Source: Solimonas sp. SE-A11
GTDB lineage: Bacteria; Pseudomonadota; Gammaproteobacteria; Nevskiales; Nevskiaceae
Assembly (NCBI RefSeq): GCF_030345715.1
Contig: NZ_JAUASX010000018.1
Coordinates: 54,770 to 118,769 of the forward strand
Length of the DNA stretch: 64,000 nt
Reading direction: 5' to 3'
Under the pieces are notes generated by a model. It did no database searches and was not told the DNA's origin. It was given only the letters and a program-made list of their open reading frames with translations. Below, piece by piece: positions 9,529 to 17,521 of the stretch. The position numbers were made by a program, and so were the translations under genes. The stretch's first letter is position 1. Each line of letters opens with the position of its first letter.

Positions 9529-10341
9529 GTGCCGGCGAAAAAGGCTCTCAGCGTCAGCGGCAGCCTGCAGCTGGAGGCCAGGGGCGGCAAGCTCGGCAGC
9601 CAGCGCTGGATCGAACTGCTGGCGGCGATCGGCGAGACCCATTCCATTACCCACGCGGCCAAGGCCGTGGGCCTGAGCTACAAGGCCGCTTGGGACGCCG
9701 TGGAGTCCATGAACAACCTGTCTGACCGGCCACTGGTGCAGCGCGCGGCCGGCGGCAAGGGCGGCGGCGGCACCATGCTGACCCCGCGCGGCGAGCAACT
9801 GGTGCAGACCTATGGCGCCGTCGCCGAAGAACACCAGCGCTTCCTTGATCGCGTGAACGGACTGCTCGGCAATGCCGAGGCCGACCTGCGCATGCTCCGG
9901 AGGTTCACCATGCTCACCAGTGCCCGCAACCATTTTTCCGGCAAGGTGGTGCACGTCAAGACCGGTGCGATCAACGACGAGGTGGAGCTGGAGCTCTCCG
10001 GCGGCGACCGCCTCGTCGCCATCGTCACCCACGACAGCGTCGAGAGCCTGGGACTGAAGAAGGGCGTGGAAGCCCTGGCCCTGGTCAAGGCCTCCTGGGT
10101 GATCGTGGCCCTGGATGAGGGGCCGGCCATGAAGCTGTCCGCACGCAATCGCCTGCGGGGCAGCATCACCAAGCTCACCCCCGGCGCCGTCAACAGCGAG
10201 GTGGTGATCGGCCTCAAGGGCGGCAACTCGGTAGTGGCCACCATCACCAATGCCAGCGTCGAGGAACTAGGCCTGGCCGAGGGCAAGCCCGCCAGTGCGA
10301 TCTTCAAGGCGTCGAGTGTCATCCTGGGCGTAGCCGGCTGA
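9529..10341 (+). CDS. modE: Molybdate-responsive transcriptional regulator ModE
   Basis: 270 residues with the canonical ModE architecture: an N-terminal LysR-like winged helix (about 20-120, with THAAKAVGLSYKAAWDAVE as recognition region) and two tandem Mop/TOBE domains (about 125-195, SARNHFSGKVV ..., and 200-268, SARNRLRGSITKL ...) that bind molybdate at the dimer interface. With molybdate bound it represses modABC and activates molybdoenzyme genes. It starts with GTG one base after the upstream stop. A near-perfect ModE operator is found at 12563-12590 in front of modA. Convergent with modC. Confidence 0.95.
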   Translation: MPAKKALSVSGSLQLEARGGKLGSQRWIELLAAIGETHSITHAAKAVGLSYKAAWDAVESMNNLSDRPLVQRAAGGKGGGGTMLTPRGEQLVQTYGAVAEEHQRFLDRVNGLLGNAEADLRMLRRFTMLTSARNHFSGKVVHVKTGAINDEVELELSGGDRLVAIVTHDSVESLGLKKGVEALALVKASWVIVALDEGPAMKLSARNRLRGSITKLTPGAVNSEVVIGLKGGNSVVATITNASVEELGLAEGKPASAIFKASSVILGVAG

Positions 10342-10441
10342 AGATCATTGCCTGCCCGTGGCAGCGGCCCTGGCCGCGATCTGTCCATCGGCATCGCAGA
10401 AGATCGCGACTTGAGCAGCCCCCACGCCAAGACCGCCCGTT

Positions 10442-11074
10442 TCAGGCGCTGAGTTTCCCGCCTTCCATCCGCATGACCTGATCTGCGAGGTACTCCACCT
10501 CGGCGGTGGCGTGCGTTACGTAAAGCATCGGCAAGCGCGTCTCCTCCTTCATCCGTCGCAGGAAGGGCAGGATCTGCTGCTTGAGGCGCTCGTCCAGGGA
10601 AGACAGCGGCTCGTCCAGCAGCAGCAGGCGCGGCGAGTAGAGCAGGGCGCGGCCCAGCGCCACGCGCTGGCGCTCGCCGCCGGAGAGCTGAGACGGGCGG
10701 CGCGCCTCCAGCGGACCGATCTCCAGCAGGTCCAGCACCGGCTGCAGTTCAAAGCGGCGTTGCGCCGGCTCCAGGCGCCGGTAGCCGTAGAGCAGGTTGT
10801 CGCGCACATTCATGTGCGGAAACAGTTGGCCGTCCTGGAAGACGAGGCCGAAGTGGCGCTGCCAGGGCGGCACGAAGCGGCCAGCATCGCAAAGCGTCTC
10901 GCCGTCGAATCGGATCGCTCCCGCCCGCGGCTTCAGCAGCCCCGCCAGCAGGGCCAGCAGCGTGCTCTTGCCGCTGCCTGAGGGGCCGCAGATGCCGGTC
11001 ACGCCGGTGCCGAAGTCCGCCTGCGCCTGCAGGCGGAACGTCCCACGCTGGAACTCGAGATCAATGCTCAGCAT
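10442..11074 (-). CDS. modC: Molybdate ABC transporter ATP-binding protein ModC, short form
   Basis: A 210-residue ABC ATPase: Walker A GPSGSGKST (about 31-39), Q-loop FQDGQLFPHM, signature LSGGERQRVALGRAL, Walker B LLLLDEPLSSLD and H-loop VTHATAEV. It powers molybdate import with ModB and ModA. It ends right after the nucleotide-binding domain and has no C-terminal Mop/TOBE domain, whereas E. coli ModC is about 350 residues. Its start overlaps the modB stop by 14 bp, showing translational coupling in modABC. The stop is in-frame and clean, so the shortness looks genuine and not a frameshift. Confidence 0.93.
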   Translation of the reverse strand: MLSIDLEFQRGTFRLQAQADFGTGVTGICGPSGSGKSTLLALLAGLLKPRAGAIRFDGETLCDAGRFVPPWQRHFGLVFQDGQLFPHMNVRDNLLYGYRRLEPAQRRFELQPVLDLLEIGPLEARRPSQLSGGERQRVALGRALLYSPRLLLLDEPLSSLDERLKQQILPFLRRMKEETRLPMLYVTHATAEVEYLADQVMRMEGGKLSA

Positions 11075-11765
11075 GCGGCCGGTAACCCAGCAGGCGCTCG
11101 GCGCGCCGGTTGATCAGGTGAGCGGCCACCAGCGCCGCCGTGGCCAGCGCCACCGACAGGATCGCCAGGCGCTCTGCCGCAGCCTCACCACCCGGCACGT
11201 GCGTATAGCCGTAGATGGCCAGTGGCACCGTGCGCGTCTCGCCGGGGATACTACCGACGAAGGCCATGGTCGCTCCGAATTCGCCCAGGCTGCGGCTGAA
11301 GCAGAGCACCAGGCCGGCGATGATGCCGGGCAGGGCGAGCGGCAGGGTCACGCTCAGGAATACCCGCCAAGGGCGCGCGCCCAGCGTGGTGGCGGCCTGT
11401 TCCAGGCGCCGGTCGATCATCGCGAAGGCCAGGCGCACCGGTTGCACCATCAGCGGGAAGGCCATCACTGCCGAGGCCAGCACCGCGCCCTTCCAGGTGA
11501 AGGCAACGGTGATGCCGAAGCTTTCGTTGAGCCAGCGCCCGATCAGGCCCTGGTTACCCAGCAGCAGCAGCAGGACATAGCCGGGGACCACCGGCGGCAA
11601 CACCATCGGCAATTGCACCAGCACTTCCACCGCCAGCTTGCCGCGCGAGTCGCGCCGCGCCAACCACCAGCCGGTGGCGATGCCCAGCGGCAGGCACAGC
11701 AAGGTGGCCCAGGACGCGATCTTCGCGGAGAGCCACAGCGCGGTCAGTTCGTCAGGGGAAAACAC
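11061..11765 (-). CDS. modB: Molybdate ABC transporter permease ModB
   Basis: A 234-residue inner-membrane permease with about five to six helices and the BPD_transp_1 coupling (EAA) region, around ATTLGARPWRVFLSVTLPLA followed by LPGIIAGLVLCFSRSLGEFG; the GEFGA ending of that motif is typical of the molybdate/sulfate family. It starts with GTG immediately after the modA TGA with no gap, and its end overlaps modC. This fits the modA-modB-modC operon read leftward. Confidence 0.95.
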   Translation of the reverse strand: MFSPDELTALWLSAKIASWATLLCLPLGIATGWWLARRDSRGKLAVEVLVQLPMVLPPVVPGYVLLLLLGNQGLIGRWLNESFGITVAFTWKGAVLASAVMAFPLMVQPVRLAFAMIDRRLEQAATTLGARPWRVFLSVTLPLALPGIIAGLVLCFSRSLGEFGATMAFVGSIPGETRTVPLAIYGYTHVPGGEAAAERLAILSVALATAALVAAHLINRRAERLLGYRPHAEH

Positions 11766-12536
11766 TCAGGGCTTGGGAGATTCGAGCAGCGTGAAGCCGT
11801 ACTTGCGGAAGATCGCCGCAGCCTCCGGCGAGGTGCGCACATACTGCAGGAATTCGCCGCCCGCGGCACGTCCACCCTTGACCTGGGCCACAGGGTAGAC
11901 CACAGGCTTGTGGCTGCTCGCAGGGAAGCTGGCAATCACCTCCACCTTGCTGCTGATGGCTGCGTCGGTGGCGTAGACGATCCCCAGGGGGCATTCGCCT
12001 CGCTCGACGAAGGACAAGGCCGTGCGCACGTCGTCGGTGCCCACGATGCGGCCGGAAAGCCTGTCCCACCAGCCCAGGGACTGCAATGCCTCCTTGGCAT
12101 AGATGCCCGCCGGCACCACGCCCGGCTCGCCGGTGCAGAGCTTGCCCTTGAAGGCCCCGGCCAGGTCGAAGCCGCGCTCCATCCGGGCGTCCACGGCACG
12201 GCCCTTGGGAGCGACCAGCACCAGCGTGTTACCCAGCAAGGAACTGCGGGTGCCGGGTGTCAGTACCTGGCGCTGCTCCAGGTAGTCCATCCAGTTCAGG
12301 TCGGCTGACATGAAGACATCGGCCGGCGCGCCGGCTTCCACCTGCTTGGCCAGTGCCGAAGAGGCTCCGAACACCAGCACGGGTGCCGGCTGACCGGTCT
12401 TCTCCCATGCGGCACCGATGTCGGTGACGGCGTTGGTGAGGCTGGCCGCGGCATACACGCGGGCAGGCTCCGCGGCGCCAGCGGCAAGGCAGGAGATCAA
12501 CAGCAGCAGCGACAGCACTCTGGTCTGGAGGCGCAT
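11766..12536 (-). CDS. modA: Molybdate-binding periplasmic protein ModA
   Basis: 256 residues with a signal peptide (MRLQTRVLSLLLLISCLAAG) and the ModA fold: VYAAASLTNAV at the first strand and FGASSALAKQVEAGAPADVF, which contain the Ser/Ala oxyanion-binding positions typical of ModA. It captures molybdate or tungstate in the periplasm and passes it to ModBC. It is the first gene of the operon, and the region upstream carries the ModE operator at 12563-12590, 27 bp from the start codon, so molybdate-dependent repression is expected. Confidence 0.95.
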   Translation of the reverse strand: MRLQTRVLSLLLLISCLAAGAAEPARVYAAASLTNAVTDIGAAWEKTGQPAPVLVFGASSALAKQVEAGAPADVFMSADLNWMDYLEQRQVLTPGTRSSLLGNTLVLVAPKGRAVDARMERGFDLAGAFKGKLCTGEPGVVPAGIYAKEALQSLGWWDRLSGRIVGTDDVRTALSFVERGECPLGIVYATDAAISSKVEVIASFPASSHKPVVYPVAQVKGGRAAGGEFLQYVRTSPEAAAIFRKYGFTLLESPKP

Positions 12537-12562
12537 GGCCGGTACCGGGGACTTGCGAAGGA

Positions 12563-12590
12563 ATCGATATATAGCGTTCTATATAACGAT
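12563..12590. promoter_or_regulatory. ModE operator between modA and the OprP-type porin
   Basis: ATCGATATATA, a 6-bp spacer, then TATATAACGAT: a palindrome with one mismatch in the 11-bp arms. This matches the known ModE-box pattern (ATCG-TATATA arms with a 6-7 bp spacer). It sits in the 90-bp divergent intergenic region, 27 bp from modA and 36 bp from the porin start, where it would cover both promoters. ModE itself is encoded 2.2 kb away. Confidence 0.85.
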
Positions 12591-12626
12591 ATCCGCTGTC
12601 AATCAGGATGCACAGGGAGATTTACG

Positions 12627-13922
12627 ATGAGCCGTCGTTTTCCGGCCGGTCTGGCCATGCTGTGTGCTTTCCCCATGCTGGCCCTCGCCCCCGCGGCACT
12701 GGCTGCGGACGATCTCCTCGAAACGCTTGCCCGCAAGGGCGTGATCACCATGGAGGAGTACGAGAAACTCAAGGCTTCGCGCAAGAGCACGCCCACCGTG
12801 AACACCGACGACGGGTTCCGCGTGCTGTCCGGCGACGGCAGCGCCAGCATCCAGGTCGGCACGCTGCAGCAACTGGACTTCGCGGTCTACCAGGACCGGA
12901 CCGGCTACGACCTGCCGGACAGCAGCGAGATGCGCCGCTCGCGCATCTCCGTGGGTGGGAGCTTCATCAAGGACTGGAGCTATCGCGCCGAGTACGAATT
13001 CGCCGGCACCACCGGCGTCACGGACGCCCTCGTGGCCTACAACGGCTACAAGCCTGTGGTCGTCACTGTCGGTAACTTCAAGGTGCCTTTCGGCATGGAC
13101 GCCCTGGCGGCGGACAAGAGCGTCGCCTTCATGGAGCGCGCCATGTCCTGGGGCTTCGTGCCCTCGCGCGCGCCGGGTCTCATGGTCAGCACCTCGGGCA
13201 CCAACTGGACGGCAGCCCTGGGCGCCTTCGGCGAGCCGGTGGCCACCGCCCAGGCGGGTGACGAGAGTTTCAGCAGCGTTGGCCGCGTCACCTGGGCGCC
13301 GCTGTTGGGAGATAACCGGGTGCTGCACCTGGGTCTGGCGGCACAGGTCCGCAACCCTACACAAGACACGCCCGCCTCCATCGCCTTCAGGCCCGAGTCC
13401 AACCCGGTACCCGCCGCCCAGCGCCTCGTCAACACCGGCAACATCGCGGATGCCGACCTGATCACCGTGGAAGGTCTGGAACTGGCCTGGCAGCAGGGCG
13501 CGTTTTCGGCACAGGCGGAGTACACGTTCCTGCAACTGGATCGCAAGACCGGATCTTCGCTGGGCTTCTCCGGTGGCTATGCCCAGTTGGCGTGGGCCCT
13601 GACCGGGGAAGGGCGGCGCTATAAGGCGGACCGTGGCGTGTTCGAAGGTATACGGCCGGCGAACAATTTCGGCAAGGACGCTGGCTGGGGTGCCTTTGAA
13701 GTGGCCGCGCGCTACAGCACCGCCGATCTTGAAGACAAGGACATCCGGGGCGGTACCGAGGACAACGCCGCTCTGGCCCTGAACTGGTACCTGACGCCCT
13801 TTACACGCATCAGCTTCAACGCCATAAAGGTGCTGGATGTGGATGGCCGAACGGGCGCCAATGCCGCGCTCAACGGCAAGGAGTCCACGATCTTCCAGAT
13901 GCGCCTGCAGCTGGCGATCTGA
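12627..13922 (+). CDS. OprP/OprO-type outer membrane porin, candidate molybdate porin
   Basis: 431 residues: a signal peptide (about 1-26), a short charged coiled segment (LLETLARKGVITMEEYEKLK), then a beta-barrel of the phosphate-selective porin O/P family, with GDGSASIQVGTLQQLDF, SRISVGGSFIKDWSYRAEYE, VGNFKVPFGMD and RAMSWGFVPSRAPGLM, ending in an aromatic-poor LQLAI strand. Family members form anion-preferring trimeric channels. It is divergent from modA and shares the ModE operator, so the inferred substrate is molybdate (or tungstate) and not phosphate. There is a good Shine-Dalgarno (AGGGAG) before the ATG. A strong terminator follows. Confidence 0.85.
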   Translation: MSRRFPAGLAMLCAFPMLALAPAALAADDLLETLARKGVITMEEYEKLKASRKSTPTVNTDDGFRVLSGDGSASIQVGTLQQLDFAVYQDRTGYDLPDSSEMRRSRISVGGSFIKDWSYRAEYEFAGTTGVTDALVAYNGYKPVVVTVGNFKVPFGMDALAADKSVAFMERAMSWGFVPSRAPGLMVSTSGTNWTAALGAFGEPVATAQAGDESFSSVGRVTWAPLLGDNRVLHLGLAAQVRNPTQDTPASIAFRPESNPVPAAQRLVNTGNIADADLITVEGLELAWQQGAFSAQAEYTFLQLDRKTGSSLGFSGGYAQLAWALTGEGRRYKADRGVFEGIRPANNFGKDAGWGAFEVAARYSTADLEDKDIRGGTEDNAALALNWYLTPFTRISFNAIKVLDVDGRTGANAALNGKESTIFQMRLQLAI

Positions 13923-13950
13923 TCACTCATCTTCGGTACCGTGACACCCA

Positions 13951-13985
13951 CGCCCGGGCCTTAGGCCCGGGCGTTTCCTTTATTG
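13951..13985 (+). terminator. Rho-independent terminator after the porin
   Basis: A perfect 10-bp GC-rich stem, CGCCCGGGCC-TTA-GGCCCGGGCG, followed by TTTCCTTTATT, 28 bp after the porin stop. Confidence 0.9.
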
Positions 13986-14056
13986 CGGCAGGGTCAGGCA
14001 TCGCGGACGGCCCATGGCCGCCGCCATACGTACCTGCAAGGCCAGGGGCCAGGCCT

Positions 14057-14096
14057 GTGCCTACGACCAAAGTCGTAGTCCTTATCTCGGATAGCG
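14057..14096 (+). promoter_or_regulatory. Conserved upstream element, copy 1 (before the ATP-grasp operon)
   Basis: Contains a perfect 7-bp inverted repeat, CTACGAC-CAAA-GTCGTAG (14061-14078), inside a 40-bp stretch matching 30 of 40 positions, without gaps, with the element before the adhesin (17425-17464). The size and symmetry fit a dimeric NarL/FixJ-type regulator site. It ends 75 bp before the first start codon. The regulator is not identified; the LuxR-type protein at 29437-30078 is the local candidate. Confidence 0.6.
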
Positions 14097-14171
14097 CGCG
14101 GGGCGGCGGCGGCGGAACATGGCCGTTACGCCATCAATCGGGGACGCCCGCGAGCGTCCCAGGAGCCGCCC

Positions 14172-15107
14172 ATGATCTGGTATCTGGTCACCGCACCCCA
14201 CGCCTACACGGTGAGCGAGCACCTGCGCAGCGACTGGGGTGCCTCGCTGCGCAAGCACATGGTAGTCATGCCCTACGAGCTGCTGACGCGCATGCCGGTG
14301 ATGCCGCAGGGCAGCTACATCTTCTCCGACCTGGAACGGCTCGACGCGATGCCGCGCAAGGTCCTCGGCAAGGTCTGGAGCCGGCTGCAGGCCAATGGCT
14401 GCCGCATGCTCAACCACCCGGAGCGCAGCCTGCGGCGGCTGGAACTGCTCGACGCCCTGCACCAGGATGGCAGCAACCGCTTCCGCGCCTTCCGCGCCGA
14501 TACCCCAGGCGAGCCCTGGCGCTACCCGGTCTTCCTGCGGCAGGAGAAGGAGCACAGCGGTGCGAGCAGCCCGCTGCTGCATGACCTGCAGTCGGTGCGC
14601 GAGGCCATGCTCCAACTGGTGCTGGCCGGACATGCCCTGGCCGACCTGCTGGTGGTGGAGATGTGCGACACCTCCGACCCGGACGGCATCTACCGCAAGT
14701 ACTCCGCCTTCCGCATCGGCGATCACATTGTCCCGCGGCATGTGCTGTTCAGCCGCAAGTGGATGCTGAAGGACATGGACCTGCTGGAGCCGACGCATCG
14801 CGCGGAGACCCGCGACTACTGCCAGGACAACCCCCACGAAGCCGAGCTGCGCCGCGTGTTCACCCGCGCGCAGATCGACTACGGCCGCATCGACTACGCC
14901 GTGGACCGCGACGGGCGCATCCAGGTCTGGGAGATCAACACCAACCCGCAGATCATGCGTGCCCCGCAGGCCTACCCGGAGGGAATCCGCCATTTTCACC
15001 AGGCCTTCGCCGAGCGCTACCTCGCGGCTATGCAGTCCATCGACAGCGCCGGGGACGAATCGACCGACGCCGGCTGGCCGGGCCTCGCCAACACGCTGGT
15101 TGCCTGA
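14172..15107 (+). CDS. ATP-grasp-like protein of unknown substrate
   Basis: 311 residues, no signal peptide. The C-terminal part has the look of an ATP-grasp metal/ATP site: IDYGRIDYAVDRDGRIQVWE followed by INTNPQIM, where the acidic and Asn residues would bind magnesium. The N-terminus (MIWYLVTAPHAY) resembles the pre-ATP-grasp domain start of uncharacterised sugar- or peptide-ligase-like proteins. Such enzymes couple a carboxylate to an amine or thiol through an acyl-phosphate. It is the first gene of a tight three-gene operon (7-bp gap, then an ATGA overlap) with a GNAT-like protein and a glycosyltransferase. The product made is unknown. Confidence 0.6.
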   Translation: MIWYLVTAPHAYTVSEHLRSDWGASLRKHMVVMPYELLTRMPVMPQGSYIFSDLERLDAMPRKVLGKVWSRLQANGCRMLNHPERSLRRLELLDALHQDGSNRFRAFRADTPGEPWRYPVFLRQEKEHSGASSPLLHDLQSVREAMLQLVLAGHALADLLVVEMCDTSDPDGIYRKYSAFRIGDHIVPRHVLFSRKWMLKDMDLLEPTHRAETRDYCQDNPHEAELRRVFTRAQIDYGRIDYAVDRDGRIQVWEINTNPQIMRAPQAYPEGIRHFHQAFAERYLAAMQSIDSAGDESTDAGWPGLANTLVA

Positions 15108-15114
15108 GGCAGAG

Positions 15115-16140
15115 ATGAAGGCGCCCGTGACGGACGCACTGCAGTTCCGGCTGGCCTCACCGCAGGACGCCGAGGCTATCACCGCCTGCGTGCGGGCCGT
15201 CCGGGGGGATCACTACCCGAACCGGCTGCTCTACGCGCCGGAAGAACTCGCGCAGGTGATCGCCGGCAATCGGCTCGTCTTTGCATTGGCGCTGCTGCCA
15301 TCCACCGGCGAGGTCGCCGGCCTGGCGGCGCTGGAGCCTTCGCCCTACGGACGCACCGGCGAGCTCGGCGTGATGATGGTGCGGCCTTCGCAGCGCCGCC
15401 AGCACGTCGCCGACGACCTGCGCCTGCTGCTGGTCGCCTGGGCGCGCGAGAACGGCCGGCGTGGCCTCTGGGGAGAAGTCCTGGCCCCGCTTCGCCAGTC
15501 GCCGGACACCGCCTGCGCTTCGCAGCAACTCACCGAGCGCGCGCAGCTCGTGCCCTGCGGCATCGCGCTGGGACTGTGGCCGGGCCCAGCCGGCGAGCGG
15601 GACAGCTTTGTCCGCTATGCGCGGCCGCTGCCGCCCGACGCCATGCCGACCGCCTGCCGGCTGGCCGCGCGGCACCGTGCGCTGGCCTCGGAGATCCTCG
15701 AGCGGCTGTGCTGCCCCGTCAGTTTCGAGGACGAAAGCTCGGCCAGCGGAACCGGCATCCTGGACATGAAGCACGAGGCGGGTCTTTGCTCCTGGAGCCT
15801 AGCCGTGCCGCGCATCGGCAGGGACAGCGCCGCGGAACTGCTGGTCGCCATCTGGCGCATCCAGGCCGATCCCGGAGTGGCCTGCGCGCAACTGGAGCTG
15901 CCGCTGGCGCAGCCGGGCGCCAGCACCCTCTGCGAACTGGCCGAGGCCAGGGGCTTCTTCTTCTCGACGATCACCGCCGAGCCCTTCAGCGACGGACCCG
16001 GCCTGCGGCTACAGTGGCTGGCGCAAGCCATCGACCCCGGCGAACTGGTGCTGATCAATCCGCTGGCGCGGCGCATCGCCGAGCACCAGTCCCGCGAGCA
16101 GGCACGCGTGCGATCCACCAGCATCCTGGTCGCCGCATGA
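15115..16140 (+). CDS. GNAT-like acetyltransferase domain protein
   Basis: 341 residues. The N-terminal 160 residues follow the GNAT fold pattern: LQFRLASPQDAEAITACVRA as strand 1/helix 1, a strand 4 with GELGVMMVRPSQRRQHVADD in place of the usual V-hpar-x-x-Q/RxxGxG/A acetyl-CoA loop, and a following long helix. The second half (about 190-341) shows a weaker, similar alternation and may be a degenerate second GNAT unit. The ATG at 15115 is chosen because it has the AGAG spacing after the previous stop; the frame is open further up but overlaps the ATP-grasp gene. It overlaps the glycosyltransferase start by 4 bp (ATGA). Confidence 0.55.
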   Translation: MKAPVTDALQFRLASPQDAEAITACVRAVRGDHYPNRLLYAPEELAQVIAGNRLVFALALLPSTGEVAGLAALEPSPYGRTGELGVMMVRPSQRRQHVADDLRLLLVAWARENGRRGLWGEVLAPLRQSPDTACASQQLTERAQLVPCGIALGLWPGPAGERDSFVRYARPLPPDAMPTACRLAARHRALASEILERLCCPVSFEDESSASGTGILDMKHEAGLCSWSLAVPRIGRDSAAELLVAIWRIQADPGVACAQLELPLAQPGASTLCELAEARGFFFSTITAEPFSDGPGLRLQWLAQAIDPGELVLINPLARRIAEHQSREQARVRSTSILVAA

Positions 16141-17330
16141 GCCAACCCGCCGCGCCGATCCTGCTGGCCACCGAGCTGGGGAATGGCCAGGGGCACCTCG
16201 CGCCCATCGGGGCGATCATCACCCACCTCGCCAGCCGCGGGCAGCCGCGCGTGCTGGCCACGCACCAGCCCGAGACGGCCGAGGTGTTGGGTCTGCACCG
16301 CTACGCGCCCATCCTGCCGGTGCCGGTCGGCACCGCCGGTGTCCAGTCCGTGCCCATCCAGGCCAGCTACGCCAGCCTGTTGCACAACTGTGGCTGGCAT
16401 GGGGCGGCGGCCCTGGCGGGTCGCCTGCGCGCCTGGTGTTCCCTGATGCAGCTCAGCGGCGCCCGGGCTGTCCTGGTCGACCACGCGCCGACCGCCCTGC
16501 TCGCCGCACGCGTGCTGGGGCTGCCAGCCGCCGCCATGGGCACGGGGTTCTGCCTGCCGCCGCTGCAAAGCCCGTTTCCGGCCTATCCCGTGGTGCCCGC
16601 ACGCGAGCAGCGCCTGCGCGACAATGAATCCCGGGTCCTCATGGTGGTCAATGGCGCCTTGGCCGCGCTGGGCGCGGAACCCCTGCCGGCGCTGCAATCC
16701 CTCTTCGACGGTGTGGAACTGGGCCTCAAGACCTACCCTGAGCTGGATCACTACGGGATCGAGCGCGGGGCCCGCTACCTTGGGCTCCAGGACTTTTCCT
16801 CCGGACTGGCAGCGAACTGGGGCGAAACCCGCGAGCCGCGCCTGTTTGCCTACCTGCGCGCCGGTGAAGGCCTGGAGGCGCTGCTGGCCGCACTCCAGGC
16901 CAGCCGCGCGCAGGTGCTCGTGCGGCTGGCGGACGTACCGTTCGAAAAGGTCGCCCGCTACCAGCGCCCGGGCATGCGTATCACGGACAGCAACATCTGG
17001 CTGCGGCAGGCCGTGGAAACCTGCGATGCCTTCGTCAGTTCCGGCTCCCACGGCGCGGTGGCCGAGGCACTGCTCGCCGGCAAGCCTTGCCTGATCCAGT
17101 ATTCCCATACGGAGCAGCGCCTGATGGCCGAGCGCGTCACGGCCCTGGGCGTCGGCCTGGGCCTGGCGTCGAACCAGCAGGAGTCCTACGGCCCCGCGGT
17201 GCGGCAACTGCTGGACGATCCTTCGCTGCATCAGGCAGCCCAGCAGTTCGCCGCGCGCTACGCCGGCCAGGACCGGCAGGCCATCCTGCCGCGCTGGGTG
17301 GATGGCTGGCTGGAGAAGCTCGCCGCCTGA
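16137..17330 (+). CDS. GT-B fold glycosyltransferase (UGT/MGT-like)
   Basis: 397 residues. The N-terminal ILLATELGNGQGHLAPIGAI motif and the C-terminal donor-binding region ETCDAFVSSGSHGAVAEALL, followed by AGKPCL, are typical of GT1-like GT-B glycosyltransferases that use nucleotide sugars. There is no signal peptide, so it acts in the cytoplasm. Start ATG overlaps the stop of the acetyltransferase gene. The next gene downstream is the giant adhesin, which has its own copy of the upstream element. Glycosylating the adhesin, a surface glycan or a small molecule are all possible; sequence alone does not decide. Confidence 0.75.
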   Translation: MSQPAAPILLATELGNGQGHLAPIGAIITHLASRGQPRVLATHQPETAEVLGLHRYAPILPVPVGTAGVQSVPIQASYASLLHNCGWHGAAALAGRLRAWCSLMQLSGARAVLVDHAPTALLAARVLGLPAAAMGTGFCLPPLQSPFPAYPVVPAREQRLRDNESRVLMVVNGALAALGAEPLPALQSLFDGVELGLKTYPELDHYGIERGARYLGLQDFSSGLAANWGETREPRLFAYLRAGEGLEALLAALQASRAQVLVRLADVPFEKVARYQRPGMRITDSNIWLRQAVETCDAFVSSGSHGAVAEALLAGKPCLIQYSHTEQRLMAERVTALGVGLGLASNQQESYGPAVRQLLDDPSLHQAAQQFAARYAGQDRQAILPRWVDGWLEKLAA

Positions 17331-17424
17331 GCGCCCCAAGCCACCAACGGTCATTGCCGCCGCCCTCCCGGGGCTGCGCGGCGCCTGCGCCTCGCATTTC
17401 GGCGGAGCCGGGGCCGTCCCATCC

Positions 17425-17464
17425 GTGCCTCCGACTAAAGTACTAGGACTACTCGCGGATACCG
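17425..17464 (+). promoter_or_regulatory. Conserved upstream element, copy 2 (before the giant adhesin)
   Basis: GTGCCT-C-CGAC-T-AAAGT-AC-TAG and the following CGGATA block line up without gaps with copy 1 at 14057-14096 (30 of 40 identical). The inverted repeat is less perfect here (CTCCGAC-TAAA-GTACTAG). It ends 57 bp before the chosen start codon of the adhesin. Co-regulation of the two transcription units is the simplest reading. Confidence 0.6.
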
Positions 17465-17521
17465 CCAAAGTCGCCGGCCGCCGATCCTTGCATCAAATCA
17501 CGAATGCCAGGGGCGCGCGCA

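Noticed and set aside
10342..10441. Possible regulatory RNA between modE and modC
   Set aside because: Only a short convergent gap with a weak GC hairpin; nothing like a molybdenum-cofactor riboswitch is present.
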